A stretch of 64,000 bases of DNA from Cryptomeria japonica. Taxonomy: Eukaryota; Streptophyta; Pinopsida; Cupressales; Cupressaceae. The stretch is from NCBI RefSeq assembly GCF_030272615.1, contig NC_081409.1:241078332-241142331 (forward strand). The letters are read 5' to 3'. A program made the position numbers and the translations under genes. The notes beneath the pieces are model-generated. The model had not been told where the DNA came from. It saw nothing but the letters and a program-made list of their open reading frames with translations, and made no database searches. Shown here piece after piece: positions 12,473 to 24,106 of this stretch (positions are counted from its first letter, which is position 1; the number at the start of each line of letters is the position of its first letter).

Positions 12473-12525
12473 GGCAATTTGCGTGTATTTGCTAGCTTAG
12501 TTAAGCATTAATATCTCTGCCTATG
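12473..12525 (+). repeat. 53-bp dispersed direct repeat, copy 1
   Basis: Matches 19008-19060 at 51 of 53 positions (begins GGCAATTTG, contains CTTAGTTAAGCATTAATATC, ends CTCTGCCTATG). Unit H lies between the two copies. Surrounding sequence (12050-12520) is open in two plus frames but is Val/Leu/Phe/Cys-rich with no family signal, so I do not call a gene. Confidence 0.8.
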
Positions 12526-13823
12526 CACTTGCCATAAGCCTAGTTCATTATCTATTGGCTCCTAAATTACTTTACACCCACTAAGACCTCATACACTTTT
12601 GTTCTAGTCACTCATTTTCCATTTATAGTCAATGGAAGTATAACTTAAAGCATGCCACTCCATGTGGGTCTCTGTATTGCTTGCTAGCCCCTATGATCAA
12701 GCTTCTGGTCATTATTGTGCCCATTACTAGTGCTATGCCTTCATGCCTTCGACACAACATGTTGCTATATCATTGGTAGTGCACAATGGCTAAACAATTA
12801 GTGCATGGTTTCTCTTGGGCCGTTATGTGCCCACCACTAGGTCACCACTCCTTGCCACGCTAGCTTAGATCTTCTAGAACTTGGTTGACCCTTGCTCCTT
12901 CAGTGCTGGCCACTCCAACTCATAGTTTGGGTGGCCTTTTCCCTTTGCATAATGTGTTCTAATTGGCCCATGTGTACCGAGCTAATAAATCAAGTACCGC
13001 TCTCTAAGTGCCACATGTCCCATGTAATGTCATGTAGTGGTACCTTCTTGTGCCCAACTTAGCAATGCCCAAATTTGCTTGGTCTTGTTGATGTGTGTTT
13101 TAGGCACATAACATTCAGAATAAAATACCAAAGCACTTTACCCTCTCTTGAACAAAATCACCTTAGATGCTAAGGGTTAGATCAACTAAAATGATTCTAA
13201 GGTTTCTACATGTCAGGTCTTGACGAGTGGGTAACTCAATGGTCGATGTGAATTGTTGTTTTCACTTGGGGACTTACACAAATGTTTGAATTAACTTCAT
13301 AGATCATGGATATGGAATGGGTGTGTTGATAACTTAGGATATGGCAATGTAGTTCTAGACTTACTAAAAAATGGCAAAAAGGAATACGGTTCAGGAAATC
13401 TATTCTAAGCTTAGGAATGTAGGAAATGATGAAAAAATTTAGTGGAATCAAACTAGGCAGGGTCTCACCATCAAGTCGAACAGATTTTGACACGAGATTA
13501 GTGCAATCATCTAAGATATACTTATAGATTTTCAAATTATCACCATCAAACATTGACACCACCCACGTTGATGCATATCAATGGATGCATAATAATTAAA
13601 GTTAAGCTTGCATAAATTTCCAGTTGACCACGCACGACACACTTACAATCAGCCAAGAGGCTAGTGGTATGGATTAAGGATTCCACACAAATATATTCAA
13701 CAAATCTTTCACTCAATCTAACAAACATAAAAGCAAATTCTAATTTAAATGTGATGTCCCCATCTAAACAATCAAAACATGATAATGCCCGTTCTAAAAT
13801 AGAATTTAATAATAAATAATAAT

Positions 13824-13826
<3 letters not shown>

Positions 13827-13867
<41 letters not shown>
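13827..13867. repeat. (TA)n microsatellite
   Basis: About 20 TA dinucleotides in an AT-rich part of unit H's R-U5 side. Such tracts are prone to length change and assembly error. Confidence 0.95.
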
Positions 13868-13871
<4 letters not shown>

Positions 13872-14718
13872 TATGAATAAGAATGAACTAAATAAAATTT
13901 TAATAATAATAAACAAGATTTAATATATAATTTATATTTATTAAATATTAATATGAATTTCATATTTATCAAATAATAATAGATAGAGAGTACGAACAAG
14001 CATCATCTTGATAAGCAAATCGATCTGCAATAAATTGCTATGTTAACCCATGAAGTAAACAGTCAGCAGTCACATTGATGTTATCGCATGCCCACCACCA
14101 TAATTATCACATTATTGAGAAGAGATCACAAGGATTGATTATATCAGTCAAAGGAGAATAGCATCAAACACAGGTAAATATATTATCGCTGCCCAAGGGA
14201 AGTCAAAATCAATTAATTAGCAAATAAATTAAATAAATGATAATCAGCGATTAACATACATATGAGATTTGAGAGAAATAACAAATTAATTATGGAAAGG
14301 TGTGATCTGAATAATAAGCCGATTTGTTTGAATGATGAAGAGAGGCAATTAAGAGATGTAACTATTCAATTTTGCAAGATATATATATAGTGAGAATCGA
14401 TTCAACAAACCGCTAGTATTATGAATATACAAATTTCATCATTGATCATACAAATTTCTTCCATTCATCTAATAACATGAAATTAAATTTGAGAAGTATA
14501 GAGACCATGCAAATTGTAGAATCGACACATAGAATTCACCATTCCTTCAATGAAGTTTACATGTCTTTTGCAACAATCTCTTGGCAACAATCTTTGCCTT
14601 CTCTTTCTACTCTACTCTAAAATGCTATCTACTATTGAGCTACTAATTATTGACTATCTCTCTTTTGCTAACTCCTAACTATTCTCTGACTATTCACCTT
14701 TACAAATGAAGAGCCAAG

Positions 14719-14732
14719 GCTTTATATAGAGA
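14719..14732 (-). promoter_or_regulatory. TATA box of unit H
   Basis: The minus strand reads CTCTATATAAAGCC, a near-ideal plant TATA box, followed about 20 bases on by CTTCATTTGTAAAGG. It is the clearest of the family's promoters and sets the unit's orientation as minus. Confidence 0.7.
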
Positions 14733-15465
14733 GCTCTTTACAATCCGATGGCTCTGATTGATTTACAATCAATGGCTAGGATTACAAGATAGAAAACCCT
14801 AATTAGGGTTTGTTACAACAAACTCCCTTAGCCAATGATAAAATTACATTCAATATTTGAGAACCAATAGGAAGTAGGGGTAGGTGCCTCGAAGTTTGTG
14901 CCGTCCTCGATGAGTCAAGTACATTGAATCTGGACGTGTTGAGGTGGACCAATCCGACTAGAGGAAAAGTGACTGGGATGGCACCTTGTCTGACATTTGT
15001 ATCTTGGTTGATCCTCCTCTGTCCTTGATGCGAAGAAAGATGCACTCCTTGATCTTCTATGTGCTTGATAAGGCTTCCTTACTGTCAAGTTTTCTTTCTT
15101 CGGTAGCATACCTCGCCTTGAAGTGTTGTTAAGGTCATTCTTCTCTGTCATCCTGTGGTCTTTATGTGGTAGAATGGAGTCCTTGAGGATAGCTTAGAAC
15201 TCCTTGAACACTTGAAATCTCCCAATGCTTTTCTCAAACACTTGAAGTCTTCCTCCATGCATTTGGAGTGTCCTTGATGATGATGGGACTGGAATAGGTC
15301 GTCTTTGTCTTGGCCTGATCCTCCTCCATCTGCAAAACAAACCAAAAGATGATTAAGTACACATGATATATTTATCCCGATCATAGCATTTCTTACCTTA
15401 AATCATTAATAAGAAGGCATCAAAATTGAATTCGCTTAGGATCCTCTGTAGGGACAGGCCCTATA

Positions 15466-17806
15466 GGAAATTTCGCTCTGGACCCTTTGGAAGGGTCAGG
15501 AGCGATTTTTGCTATTTTGCTCAATTAGAACTTATTTTCAACATTTCACAATCCTAAACTTAACCTTCAAACTTTCTTGCCATCGTGACCTTGCAACTTG
15601 CCTTCCTAGCTCACACAAGGTGAAAAATAGGGATTTCAAAGGATTTTGCCCTGGACCCTTTGGAAGGGTCAGGAGCAATTTTCATGATTAAGACATCAAT
15701 CCACGACTTCCCTATTCCAAATTGCATCTCAAGGTAAAAATATATTAGTCTTCTCTCCACCAATACCTTAGGAATCCATATCTTGGCCTTAAACATGAGC
15801 AAATTAGGTGATTTTGAGAATTTCGCTCTAGACCCTTTGGAAGGGTCAAGAGCGAAATTCATGATTTGCTTGTTTTCCCTCACTTAGCTTCATTCTTCAT
15901 CCTTTAAGTCATTAAGAACAAGTCTTTGGGCTTCACAATTGATTGGGAATGCACTAGCTTGTAGATTGGAGCAAGGCTTAGTGTCTGGTGGAGAAATTCG
16001 CTCTGGACCCTTTGGAAGGGTCAGGAGCGATTTTCTTCCTTTAGGTTGAATTCTACCTTGATCTTACCTTGCTTTGTCATGATTTTCACCTTTGGATTCC
16101 TCTCTCATGAAGACCACACTCGCTTGAGTCTCAGGAAGGCCTGAAAGTAGAAATTCGCTCTAGACCATGGTCAAGGACAGGACCTATTTAGGATTTCGCT
16201 CTGGACCCTTTGGAAGGGTCAGGAGTGAAATTCATACTCCAGCTCAAAATCTTTTGGTGGTCACAAGTTATTCAAATGCACGCTTAGGGACATCTTTAAG
16301 CCCAACTCACCTTGGTCGACGTTTGTCTTAACATGAAATTGGAAGAAAAAAGGAGATTTTGAGAATTTCGCTCTAGACCCTTTGGAAGGGTCAGGAGCGA
16401 AATTCAAGATTTAGGCTTGATTCTTCATTTCTTTAACTCCAATCTACATTGCAAGGCAAATATACATCACTCCACGTCCATATATGCCATAGGAACCAAG
16501 GCTTTGACCTCATCCAAGGAGAAAATAGGTGCTTTGAAGAATTTCGCTCTGGAAGGGTCAGGAGCGAAATTCATACTTTTGGACAAAATCCTTCATCTCC
16601 TTCACTTTCAATCACTTCCTAAGGCAAGAGTATATCAATCCACCCTCACTATGTCCAAGGAACAAGGATTTTGGTCTAAACAAGGAAGAAAATAGTGTCT
16701 AGGGAGAATTTCACTCTGGACCCTTTGGAAGGGTTAGGAGCGAAATTCTCCCTAGACTAGGTTGATTCCACACTTCTTCTCTCCTCAACTTACTTCAAAC
16801 TTGATTTATCCAATTTCTTCTCACCACAATCAAGTCAATTTGCCATCCATTTAACTCAAAACGAGGTCTTTTAATGCATTAGGCAAAATAGAGGGTCAAG
16901 TTGAGGATTTCGCTCTAGACCCTTTGGAAGGGTTAGGAGCGAAATTCCTATTTTGGGTTTATTTTCACCACTCCATTGCCTCAATCCACCTTTCAAAGGC
17001 AAGAACACATTAAAATCTTTCCAACCATGCCTTAGAAGTCAAAACTTGGTCATAACAAAGAGCAACATAGAGGTTATGGGAATTTCGCTCTGGACCCTTT
17101 GGAAGGGTCAGGAGCGAAATTTGTCTTTGAGCTCATTTCACACCTCCTTTCTCCTTTCTTTGCCTTGAATCTAACTTCTCAAACCTTCTTCATCTCCCTC
17201 AAGTCAATTTGCTCTCAAAGTGGTGTTTATTTCAAAGTTTTAGTGAGGAAATAAGGTCTTTCAAGAATTTCGCTCTGGACCCTTTTGAACGGTCAGGAGC
17301 GAAATTCATGATTAGGCTCAAAACTTGACTTCATCTCCCACATTTCCTTATCCAAACAAGCGATTTGCCTTCAATAATGCATGGGACAAGGATTAGTTCA
17401 TAGGTTTGGGCAAGGTAGAATGCCTTATGAAGGAATTCGCTCTGGACCCTTTGGAAGGGCCAGGAGCGAAATTGCTCTTTTAGGCTCAAATTGACTTCTC
17501 TTCCACTTGGCTTTGCCTTAGACTCAACCCTTGATCCCTTTCCTTGCCATGTATGTCCATTGTTTGATGTCCTTAGTGAAGAAATAGGTATTTTGGGGAA
17601 TTTCGCTCTGGACCCTTTGGAAGGGTCAGGAGCGAAATTTGCAATTATGCTCAAATTCCTTACTTTTCATCACTTCACTTTGTTTCACACCTCAATACTC
17701 TCTCAACTACGCCATAAGGACAAGGTTTATGAGGCAAATTAAGACCAGGAAGGGAGATACTAGGAAATTCGCTCTGGACCGTTTGGAAGGGTCAGGAGTG
17801 AAATTT
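15466..17806. repeat. Tandem array of about 177-bp units, each with a 43-bp hairpin (14 copies)
   Basis: Fourteen copies start near 15467, 15642, 15818, 15991, 16191, 16363, 16539, 16706, 16905, 17080, 17265, 17432, 17598 and 17763, at intervals of 165-200 bases. The core is an inverted repeat. Outer arms are GAATTTCGCTC and GAGCGAAATTC (11 bp); inner arms are GACCCTT and AAGGGTC (7 bp) around a TGG loop. The two-base joint between arms is TG opposite AG. Sequence between cores is loosely repetitive (for example GGCTCAAA-like starts and CAAGG/AAATAGGT-like ends) and far more diverged than the core. The copy at 16539 has lost its inner left arm, and the one at 17265 has loop changes. Half-copies with a different centre lie at 15428-15465, 16150-16190 and 18077-18115. 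Confidence 0.93.
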
Positions 17807-18363
17807 GTCTTTAGTCTCTCTGTCAAGATCCATATATGGAATATAACATTTCCTTATATCTTTCTTCTTTTTTATACTTTAAGTTATATTCCATATATAT
17901 TGTCAGGATGTTCGAGAGTGGTTTTGGACCTCCAGTAGTTATAATGCAAAATCTAGTTTTTGGAGGATTCTTCAATTTTCCAGACTTAGTCAAATTTCAG
18001 GATTAGGATGACATTCCAGACTTAGCCAAATTTCAGGACATTTGAGGATTAGGATGACATTCTAGACTCCTTAAGGAGAATTCGCTCTGCCCTTGATGTA
18101 AGGGATGGGACCTAGGAGGACATTATGCATTCAACCAAGGTTTGATTTAGCAACTTGAAGTGCGACCAGATAGTACACAAAAACACCCTAGGAATGATCT
18201 AATTAACCCCTAATCACTGAATTGCCCTGACCTCTTGAGGAGATCCACTTGACTCAATCCCTTTTACTTAAGCAAAGCCTGCTATCCTAATGATCTCTCT
18301 GACAACTCTCCAGTGCAAAGGCTAAAAGCCAAGACCAAACAACCAAGCAAAGAAAACTAACCC

Positions 18364-18498
18364 TAGAAAGCAAAAAGTAGGGGTCTCCATTTGCAATGGG
18401 GCGATGTGTGAATACGTCACAACACTAACCAATGCAAAAAGCAGGAAAAGAGGGGGGTCCCTGTTTGCAATGGGGTGATGTGTGAAAAGGTCACAACA
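18364..18498. repeat. Tandemly duplicated right terminus of unit H
   Basis: Two successive copies of about 65-70 bases start with CTAACC and a GCAAAAAG stretch, run through TTTGCAATGGGG and GATGTGTGAA, and end in GTCACAACA. They are about 85% alike. The second copy borders the GGTCC flank, so it is the functional edge and the first is internal. Confidence 0.75.
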
Positions 18499-18503
18499 GG
18501 TCC

Positions 18504-20071
18504 ATGTCCCCTTTGTGCATTTGGCCTCATTATCCCATCATATATAATTGATTTGTGAAATCTTTCAATTGGTCTTCCCTGGTTAAATTCACATAATGTG
18601 ATTCTTCATCATCCTCCATAGATCTATTAGTTCTTGGAAGTTGCAAAAATCTTAAAAGTTTCTGATTCCAAGAATGTTCTTGTCACTTTCTATCATTCTT
18701 GCAAAACTATGGAATTTCTATGGACTATTGGACATTTCTTGTTCATCCTATTTTCGGTCCTAACCTTCGATTCTACATAGATTCTCCACAAACTCTATTA
18801 GGCCCTTCCTTCTCTTTTCCTTCATTTCCCACTTTTTGTGGGATTTTGATGAACATCCAAACCTTTGCCTTTGTCTTGACCTCCCTTTCTTGCATCCTTG
18901 CAATCTTCCTTATCCTTGCCTTGGTAAACTCTCAAAGTGGGTCAAAACTTCTTTCTCACTATGTCGGCTTCCCTTTAGTTAAGCAATTAATATCAATGTA
19001 TTTGTGTGGCAATTTGTGTGTATTTGCTATCTTAGTTAAGCATTAATATCTCTGCCTATGATTGTTTTCGTCCTTTTCACCCAATCGTAGAGTTTCAATG
19101 GACTTTCAAATTCTTGTCCCCATGTTTAGTTCTCATTTGGAATCTTGCCATTAAACTCTACACCTCTTGTCCTTCCATCTCTTTCTGCATTCTCTCCAAT
19201 CCTTTCTTGCAAACTTTCATTGGACCTCCACCAAGGTATCTTGTTCCTATGTCCATTTTTGCATCCTTTTCTCACATTTCCCCATAACGTTCTTTTGCTC
19301 ACTTTGCTCCTTTTGCAAACTTCAAATGGACATCTGGAATTCCATTGTCATGTCTATTTTTGATGCCCTTCTTTGAACTGAAACTGCACATCCCCTTTTC
19401 TAACCTCCCAACTTGCATTGAACTTTCATATTTCTTCTTGTGCACCTTGATTACTCCCTTGGATGTCCTCGAATGCCATTAATAACTAGATTTGACCCTA
19501 CAACTACTCCAATAAGATTTTCCCATCTAAAAACTTATGTTCATCCAAGGGGCATGGTTTTTTCTTGCCAAGTCAACAGTGGATGACAAAAGCAACCATG
19601 CTACTATTAATGTGGTGGCTAGAGTTTCAGATGCTGATGATCTTTGTGCTAGTTATAGACCATTTATTTGATTGATTTTGTAGGATTTCAACTTGTTTCA
19701 CATGCCATATTAATGATGTTTAGTTCTTGATTGAATTCTCGCAAGCAACTGGGTGATCAAGCCAATCGCTATATATATCATTTCCTTTTTTAGAAGAAAG
19801 GTGGGGTGATTTATGCATTTCTACATGATTGCATGTCTACTCGCCTACATAGCAGTAAGTCTTGTAAAGAAGGTTGTCACATTGTAACTAATGTCTACTA
19901 TAAAATGTTTCCATGACTCCATTTGTAGATTTGATAGGGGATTCTATGCCACATTTATTGGTATGATTGTAATAGATATTTGATGAATGTTGCAGCATTC
20001 TAAGTCATTGTAAGCTTTGTATGGTGATTTCTTTATTACATATGGATTTTTGTAGTTTGGGGATGGATTAT
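18504..20071. other. Intron sequence; only a dispersed repeat recognised
   Basis: AT/pyrimidine-rich non-coding DNA. Open frames at 18699-19046 and 19145-19376 are Ser/Leu/Phe/Pro-rich translations of CT-rich sequence without domains. The only structure I see is copy 2 of the 53-bp repeat. Confidence 0.5.
19008..19060 (+). repeat. 53-bp dispersed direct repeat, copy 2
   Basis: Partner of 12473-12525 with two mismatches. The copies share no clear similarity beyond these 53 bases. Confidence 0.8.
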
Positions 20072-20082
20072 TATGTTCATTT

Positions 20083-20371
20083 TTTTTCTAAAAAAAAAAA
20101 CTATGCTTGGTAAACTTTTTAACATGACCGGTGACGTTGGCATGACACGCCCTTCGGCTCCACGTGAAACGCTTTTGACCTGGAGCAATGAACTAGTGAG
20201 GCCACAAATGGGAGACCTCATCCCCACACTTCACTTGATCAAACCCACAAGCTCAATGGCCCAGTGAAAGCACAAGGCCTGCAAGCTCAGTGGCCCAACA
20301 GGGATTTGAACCTTGGTGGCCACTTCACCAACAAAGTGTTTTAACCGCGACACTACATGTCCGAAGACAAG
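20083..20371 (-). mobile_element. tRNA-derived SINE with 11-bp target duplication
   Basis: Flanked by TATGTTCATTT at 20072-20082 and 20372-20382, a perfect 11-bp duplication. On the minus strand it starts with a tRNA-like head whose internal RNA polymerase III signals are visible: a GTGTCGCGGTTAAAAC region standing for box A and GGTTCAAATCC for box B. A GC-richer body of about 200 bases follows, then a run of T at the 3' end (20090-20100). Head, body, tail and duplication together are diagnostic. It has no ORF of its own and would depend on a LINE for movement. Confidence 0.87.
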
Positions 20372-20382
20372 TATGTTCATTT

Positions 20383-22892
20383 ATTTGATATCATATTTGT
20401 GGTGTATATATTTGTATAAATCATATTTTGTTGTGATTTTGACATGTTTCTCTTGGTATTTTGTGTATTTGTAACCCAATGGATTAAGCACAAGTCTTGG
20501 AAATTAATGATCCATTATGCTTTCAAATTGAAATGATCTTTACATCAATAGCTTAGGTTTAGAGTAGGACCTAGTTTGTATGCACCTCATGATTCAATAT
20601 TATACCTAGGGAACACATTTGTAGGGAACCTTAAGAGTTATTACCCTAGATAGTCATGTTTTGCATACCAATATATTGCTGTTATGCAATGATGTCTCAT
20701 GTCCATATCAACTTAATAAGAGGTTTTATGTGTAGTAGGCCAGTCTTTGGTCTAGTCACAACCTTTGGTGTCAATCATACATTGGGTACTATTGCAACAG
20801 TTTCAGCTTGTTCATCTTGAGTTGTGATTAATATCGTAAAGATACCTCTAGGAAAGCCCTCCTAAAATTAGTTGAGCTCGAAGTTGAAGAAAGCCTTACC
20901 CACCTTAGTGAATTGGTCCATAGTTGCTTTGCTTGATCATTGGTTTGAGGTATTTAGCCTCGAGTTTGAGAGCCTAGGTTTGCAAGAAAAACCTACATTT
21001 TGAGATTTGAGAATTGACAACTTTGAGCACCAATAGGGCTCATATATTTTGTTTGCAGTTGCCTGAGTTGGTTGTGGTGGGTTTGACCTATGGTTGTGTT
21101 GACTCTCCATCAAATGATGACCTATCATGCGTCAGCTTTGGTGGTGGTGGTTATTAGAATAATATTAAATAGTTATGGGATGGTTGGTTGGATAAAAGCA
21201 TTAAAGAAATCCTTATTAATATAATTTATTACTCATGTATTAAAATAATAGCAAGAATGAAAATATATATTAGAAGCAATCTATCAAATTACTTATCATT
21301 CCTAAATATTTATTAAATTTGAAAGACATGATAACAAATATGTATTTCTATGTATTATGCATCATACCAAGCACCTATCAAAGTTTGCTGACTTTTTCCT
21401 TATTTATTCTGAAATCAGATATTCTGTCTTGGTTGATTGACTTTCTTTTGAAATGATTCCTTGATGCCTTGTCTCATCGTGGTCTTCCCCAATACATACC
21501 TCAATGTCTTCATGAAGATAGACATCCCTTGGGAAGTTGCTGCCTTTTCAGAAAGGATTGTGCCTCTTCAGAACCAACCGCTGCCCTTTTGTTTATTCAC
21601 TTAATGACATCCTTAAATGATATTCCAATCGGTGGTGTATAATTAAACTAGTTATTGCTGCCTTGTGTTGTTTGCCTTCTAAATTAATAGGATCGCTGCT
21701 CCTTATCCTCAATAATTGTTGTTAGCATAAAAAGAATAGTCGCTCCTTCTTGGAGAGCCATTAGTCTAGCCGATCGATGCATCTTTCTTGCTCATCCACG
21801 TTCTTGTTTGCCTAAATTCAATTTAAGTTATCTGAAAATTGTGAAGTCTTTGGAAAGACAATTTACTTTTATTAGGGTTTTTTCTTATTGTCAAGGCGAG
21901 GGCATGACAAAGTGTTATGAGACAACTTGATGGAACTCTGTGACTGTAGTTCAACATAGATTGTTGTCCAATGGTTCAAGAGTTTTGTGATTCAAGAGTT
22001 TGGGGAGGTGGTAATTCGGGAACTTGGGAATTTAGCTCAAGAGTTATGCCTTTACAAAGGTTCGAGGCAGCTTGATGGAGTTCTACTTGGTGTTCTATTT
22101 TCAAATGAAAAGCTTCTGAAGAATGGCAAATTAATCAATTAGGGCTTAGATAAAAAAATCTGCAAAAAATTGTGTAACTCCCAATTTATCGCAAGTCATT
22201 TATAGCCACGATTTAATCTGCAAAAAACTCTTGGGCGAGTTTTTGAAAAACTTGGGGCTATTTATTGGAAAAAATCGCAAAAAATCGGGAGAAAAACTCA
22301 AATAACTCTGCGTATGAGATAAGCTGAAAATTGATTTATTTGTTCATCAATGTGTATGAGATGAGCTGAAAAATTGAAAGGCTTTGTGTGCACATGCCAA
22401 TGCTAGGTAGAGGAGAACTTTAATTCTATGGAAGATGTCAAGTAGAGGAGAACTTTAATTCCACAGAAAGGAGATTCAAGGAATGCAAATCCTCTATAAT
22501 ATGCATTGAACTCAAATTCATTTAGAGGTTGCACTTATTTTTTGGTATATGATATGTATTTAACTAAAACTTTGATTTATATATGATGGAAATCAGTAAT
22601 ATGTTCTACAAATTTAGTGTATATGTGTGTTTTTCAAGAATATTTTAAGAATTATATATTTTCAAATGTTTAGTAAATTTGCCGATTTTTTGCAAAGTCT
22701 CGAGTTTTCAAAAATTTTGGGCCAAAAGAGTTGTCGAGTAATAGTTTTTCATCTTTGGTTTAGGGTGTTTTTATTTTGATATGTTTTGTTTTCAATGAAG
22801 TAAGCCTTAAGGAGGGGATAGGGGTATTAGAATAATACTAAGTAGCTATTAGAAGATAAGGCTTATGGTTGTAATAAAGTCACCTTTGTGTC
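20383..22892. other. Intron sequence, no gene recognised
   Basis: AT-rich. Around 22140-22330 and 22680-22745 there are stretches rich in AAAAAATCG and ACTCTTGGGCGAG-like words, possibly an old DNA-transposon or repeat fragment. A 21-base direct repeat (AGTAGAGGAGAACTTTAATTC-like) occurs near 22410 and 22440. No conserved coding signal. Confidence 0.45.
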
Positions 22893-23209
22893 TGTTGCCG
22901 GAAATAATCATTATGTCATGTTGTCGTATAATGTTTATGTTGTTGGTAATAATGAGTTACGACAGTCAGTTAGTTAGTCATCCTGAAGGGTAGTTGGACG
23001 CGACGGTTGGTTGCACCCCTTCGGGTATTATATATTGCATACCTTTCCTTCGTAGTGGCATCATCATAGTCGTATCTAGGTGTAATGTTATAAGCACTTG
23101 ATGTACATGGACTGTTGAATTAATACAGAAACTGGTTCTTTGATACATTTCAATTATGTTCTGTGCATCTACTTCCTGCGTTTAATCGTTTACCTGTATG
23201 TGGCAAACA
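22893..23209 (+). repeat. 5' LTR of the gag-only element (317 bp)
   Basis: Starts TGTTGCCGGAAATAATC and ends TGTGGCAAACA. It contains a TATATATTGC-type TATA stretch at about 23029-23040. The 3' LTR at 28366 has the same ends. Confidence 0.93.
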
Positions 23210-23211
23210 TT

Positions 23212-23224
23212 TGGCACCGTTGCC
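23212..23224 (+). other. Primer binding site, probably tRNA-Asp
   Basis: TGGCACCGTTGCC two bases after the 5' LTR. It differs at one base from the TGGCGCCGTTGCC site common in plant Gypsy elements, complementary to tRNA-Asp. Confidence 0.75.
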
Positions 23225-23268
23225 TAGACATACTCGGGAAAGGAAGGAGCGGATGGCGTACGGCCACG

Positions 23269-23574
23269 ATGGGCCTAACCGTCAGTGAGATTAACCGAGA
23301 GGCCGATGATGCACAAACGGAACTCTACCACGGAGAGGACATTGCAACGAGGGAATTCTCAATCCTACTTCAGGCGGCCATCGAGACCTACGTCCGAAGA
23401 GAGGCCATGGAGGCTAAAGTCCCAACAAGTGCCGTGTGGACCGCACTGGAAGTTAGCCCCGTAGTGAATCGGTTGATGAACCACCTCCCCCGGTTTCTTG
23501 CACAGGCATCACTGGCACAGCGAACCCGCCTGGAGGAGATTGCCCGTGAGGAGCGACGCCAACAGGGCCTCTGA
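23269..23574 (+). pseudogene. Leading gag-region ORF of the gag-only element
   Basis: Opens MGLTVSEINREADDAQTEL and runs about 100 residues to a TGA. It is helical and charged, with IARE/ERRQ segments at its end, and no recognised domain. It sits between the primer site and the recognisable gag core, as the N-terminal gag region does in related Gypsy elements. It is separated from that core by stops and frame changes (23575-24106), so I treat it as the broken 5' part of gag and not as a separate gene. Confidence 0.55.
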
Positions 23575-24106
23575 CAGTACAAAGAAAACAGTTGTCGCTG
23601 GGAAGCAGAGCGTGATGGCATGAGGCCAAGGGGAACTTGAACCCTGTAATAATCCCGACACAATGTTGACATAAATTGTGGTCGAAAGGGAAAATAATAA
23701 AAGTTTTTTTTTGTGTACATGGTGTGTGCTTGCTATGTACGGAAGTGATTTATGCCCAATATACTAAATAAGGACAAAAATAAAATGATACGAAGTGACG
23801 AATGGGAAGTGGCACAAAGAGCGTTGAATCGCAGACAACAAATAGAACGAAGGCATAGGCTAAGGCAGCTTGCCGAGGGACGACCGGCCGAAGGGGTTGC
23901 TCGAAGGGAACCCAGGAGGTGTCACGGAGGTTGCGGAGGCAGAGATAGACGAAAAGAATTACACTGTCTACACTGTCGTAGGGTTGCCCGAAGGGAACCT
24001 AGGAGTCACAGAGGGTGCCGAAGGAGAACTCTATAGTTCGCCAGAATACCACTGTAGGGTAAGAAGTCGCAAAGAGTTGGTGGAACAAACAAGGTGAAGT
24101 CTAAAC

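Larger units (their letters stand above)
13086..18498 (-). mobile_element. TGTTG...CAACA unit H (5.4 kb) with hairpin tandem array
   Basis: Begins TGTTGATGTGTG and ends GGTCACAACA. It is flanked by GGTCT (13081-13085) and GGTCC (18499-18503), a 4-of-5 match to a target duplication. The family block around the TGTCAGGTCTTGACGAG motif lies at 13216-13275. The minus-strand TATA is at 14719-14732, so R-U5 is on the left and U3 on the right. U3 carries the 14-copy hairpin array (15466-17806). The right end is tandemly duplicated (18364-18498). It has no gag, pol or long ORF. Compared with unit F it has the same order of parts, but U3 is enlarged by the array. Confidence 0.78.

Noticed and set aside
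12096-12511. Two overlapping hydrophobic plus-strand frames
   Set aside because: The Val/Leu/Phe/Cys richness comes from T-rich sequence; no motif and no splice context.
15466-17806. CRISPR-like array (regular palindromic repeats with spacers)
   Set aside because: Plant nuclear DNA, spacers of 120-160 bases that are themselves related, no cas genes; it is a tandem repeat with a conserved hairpin.
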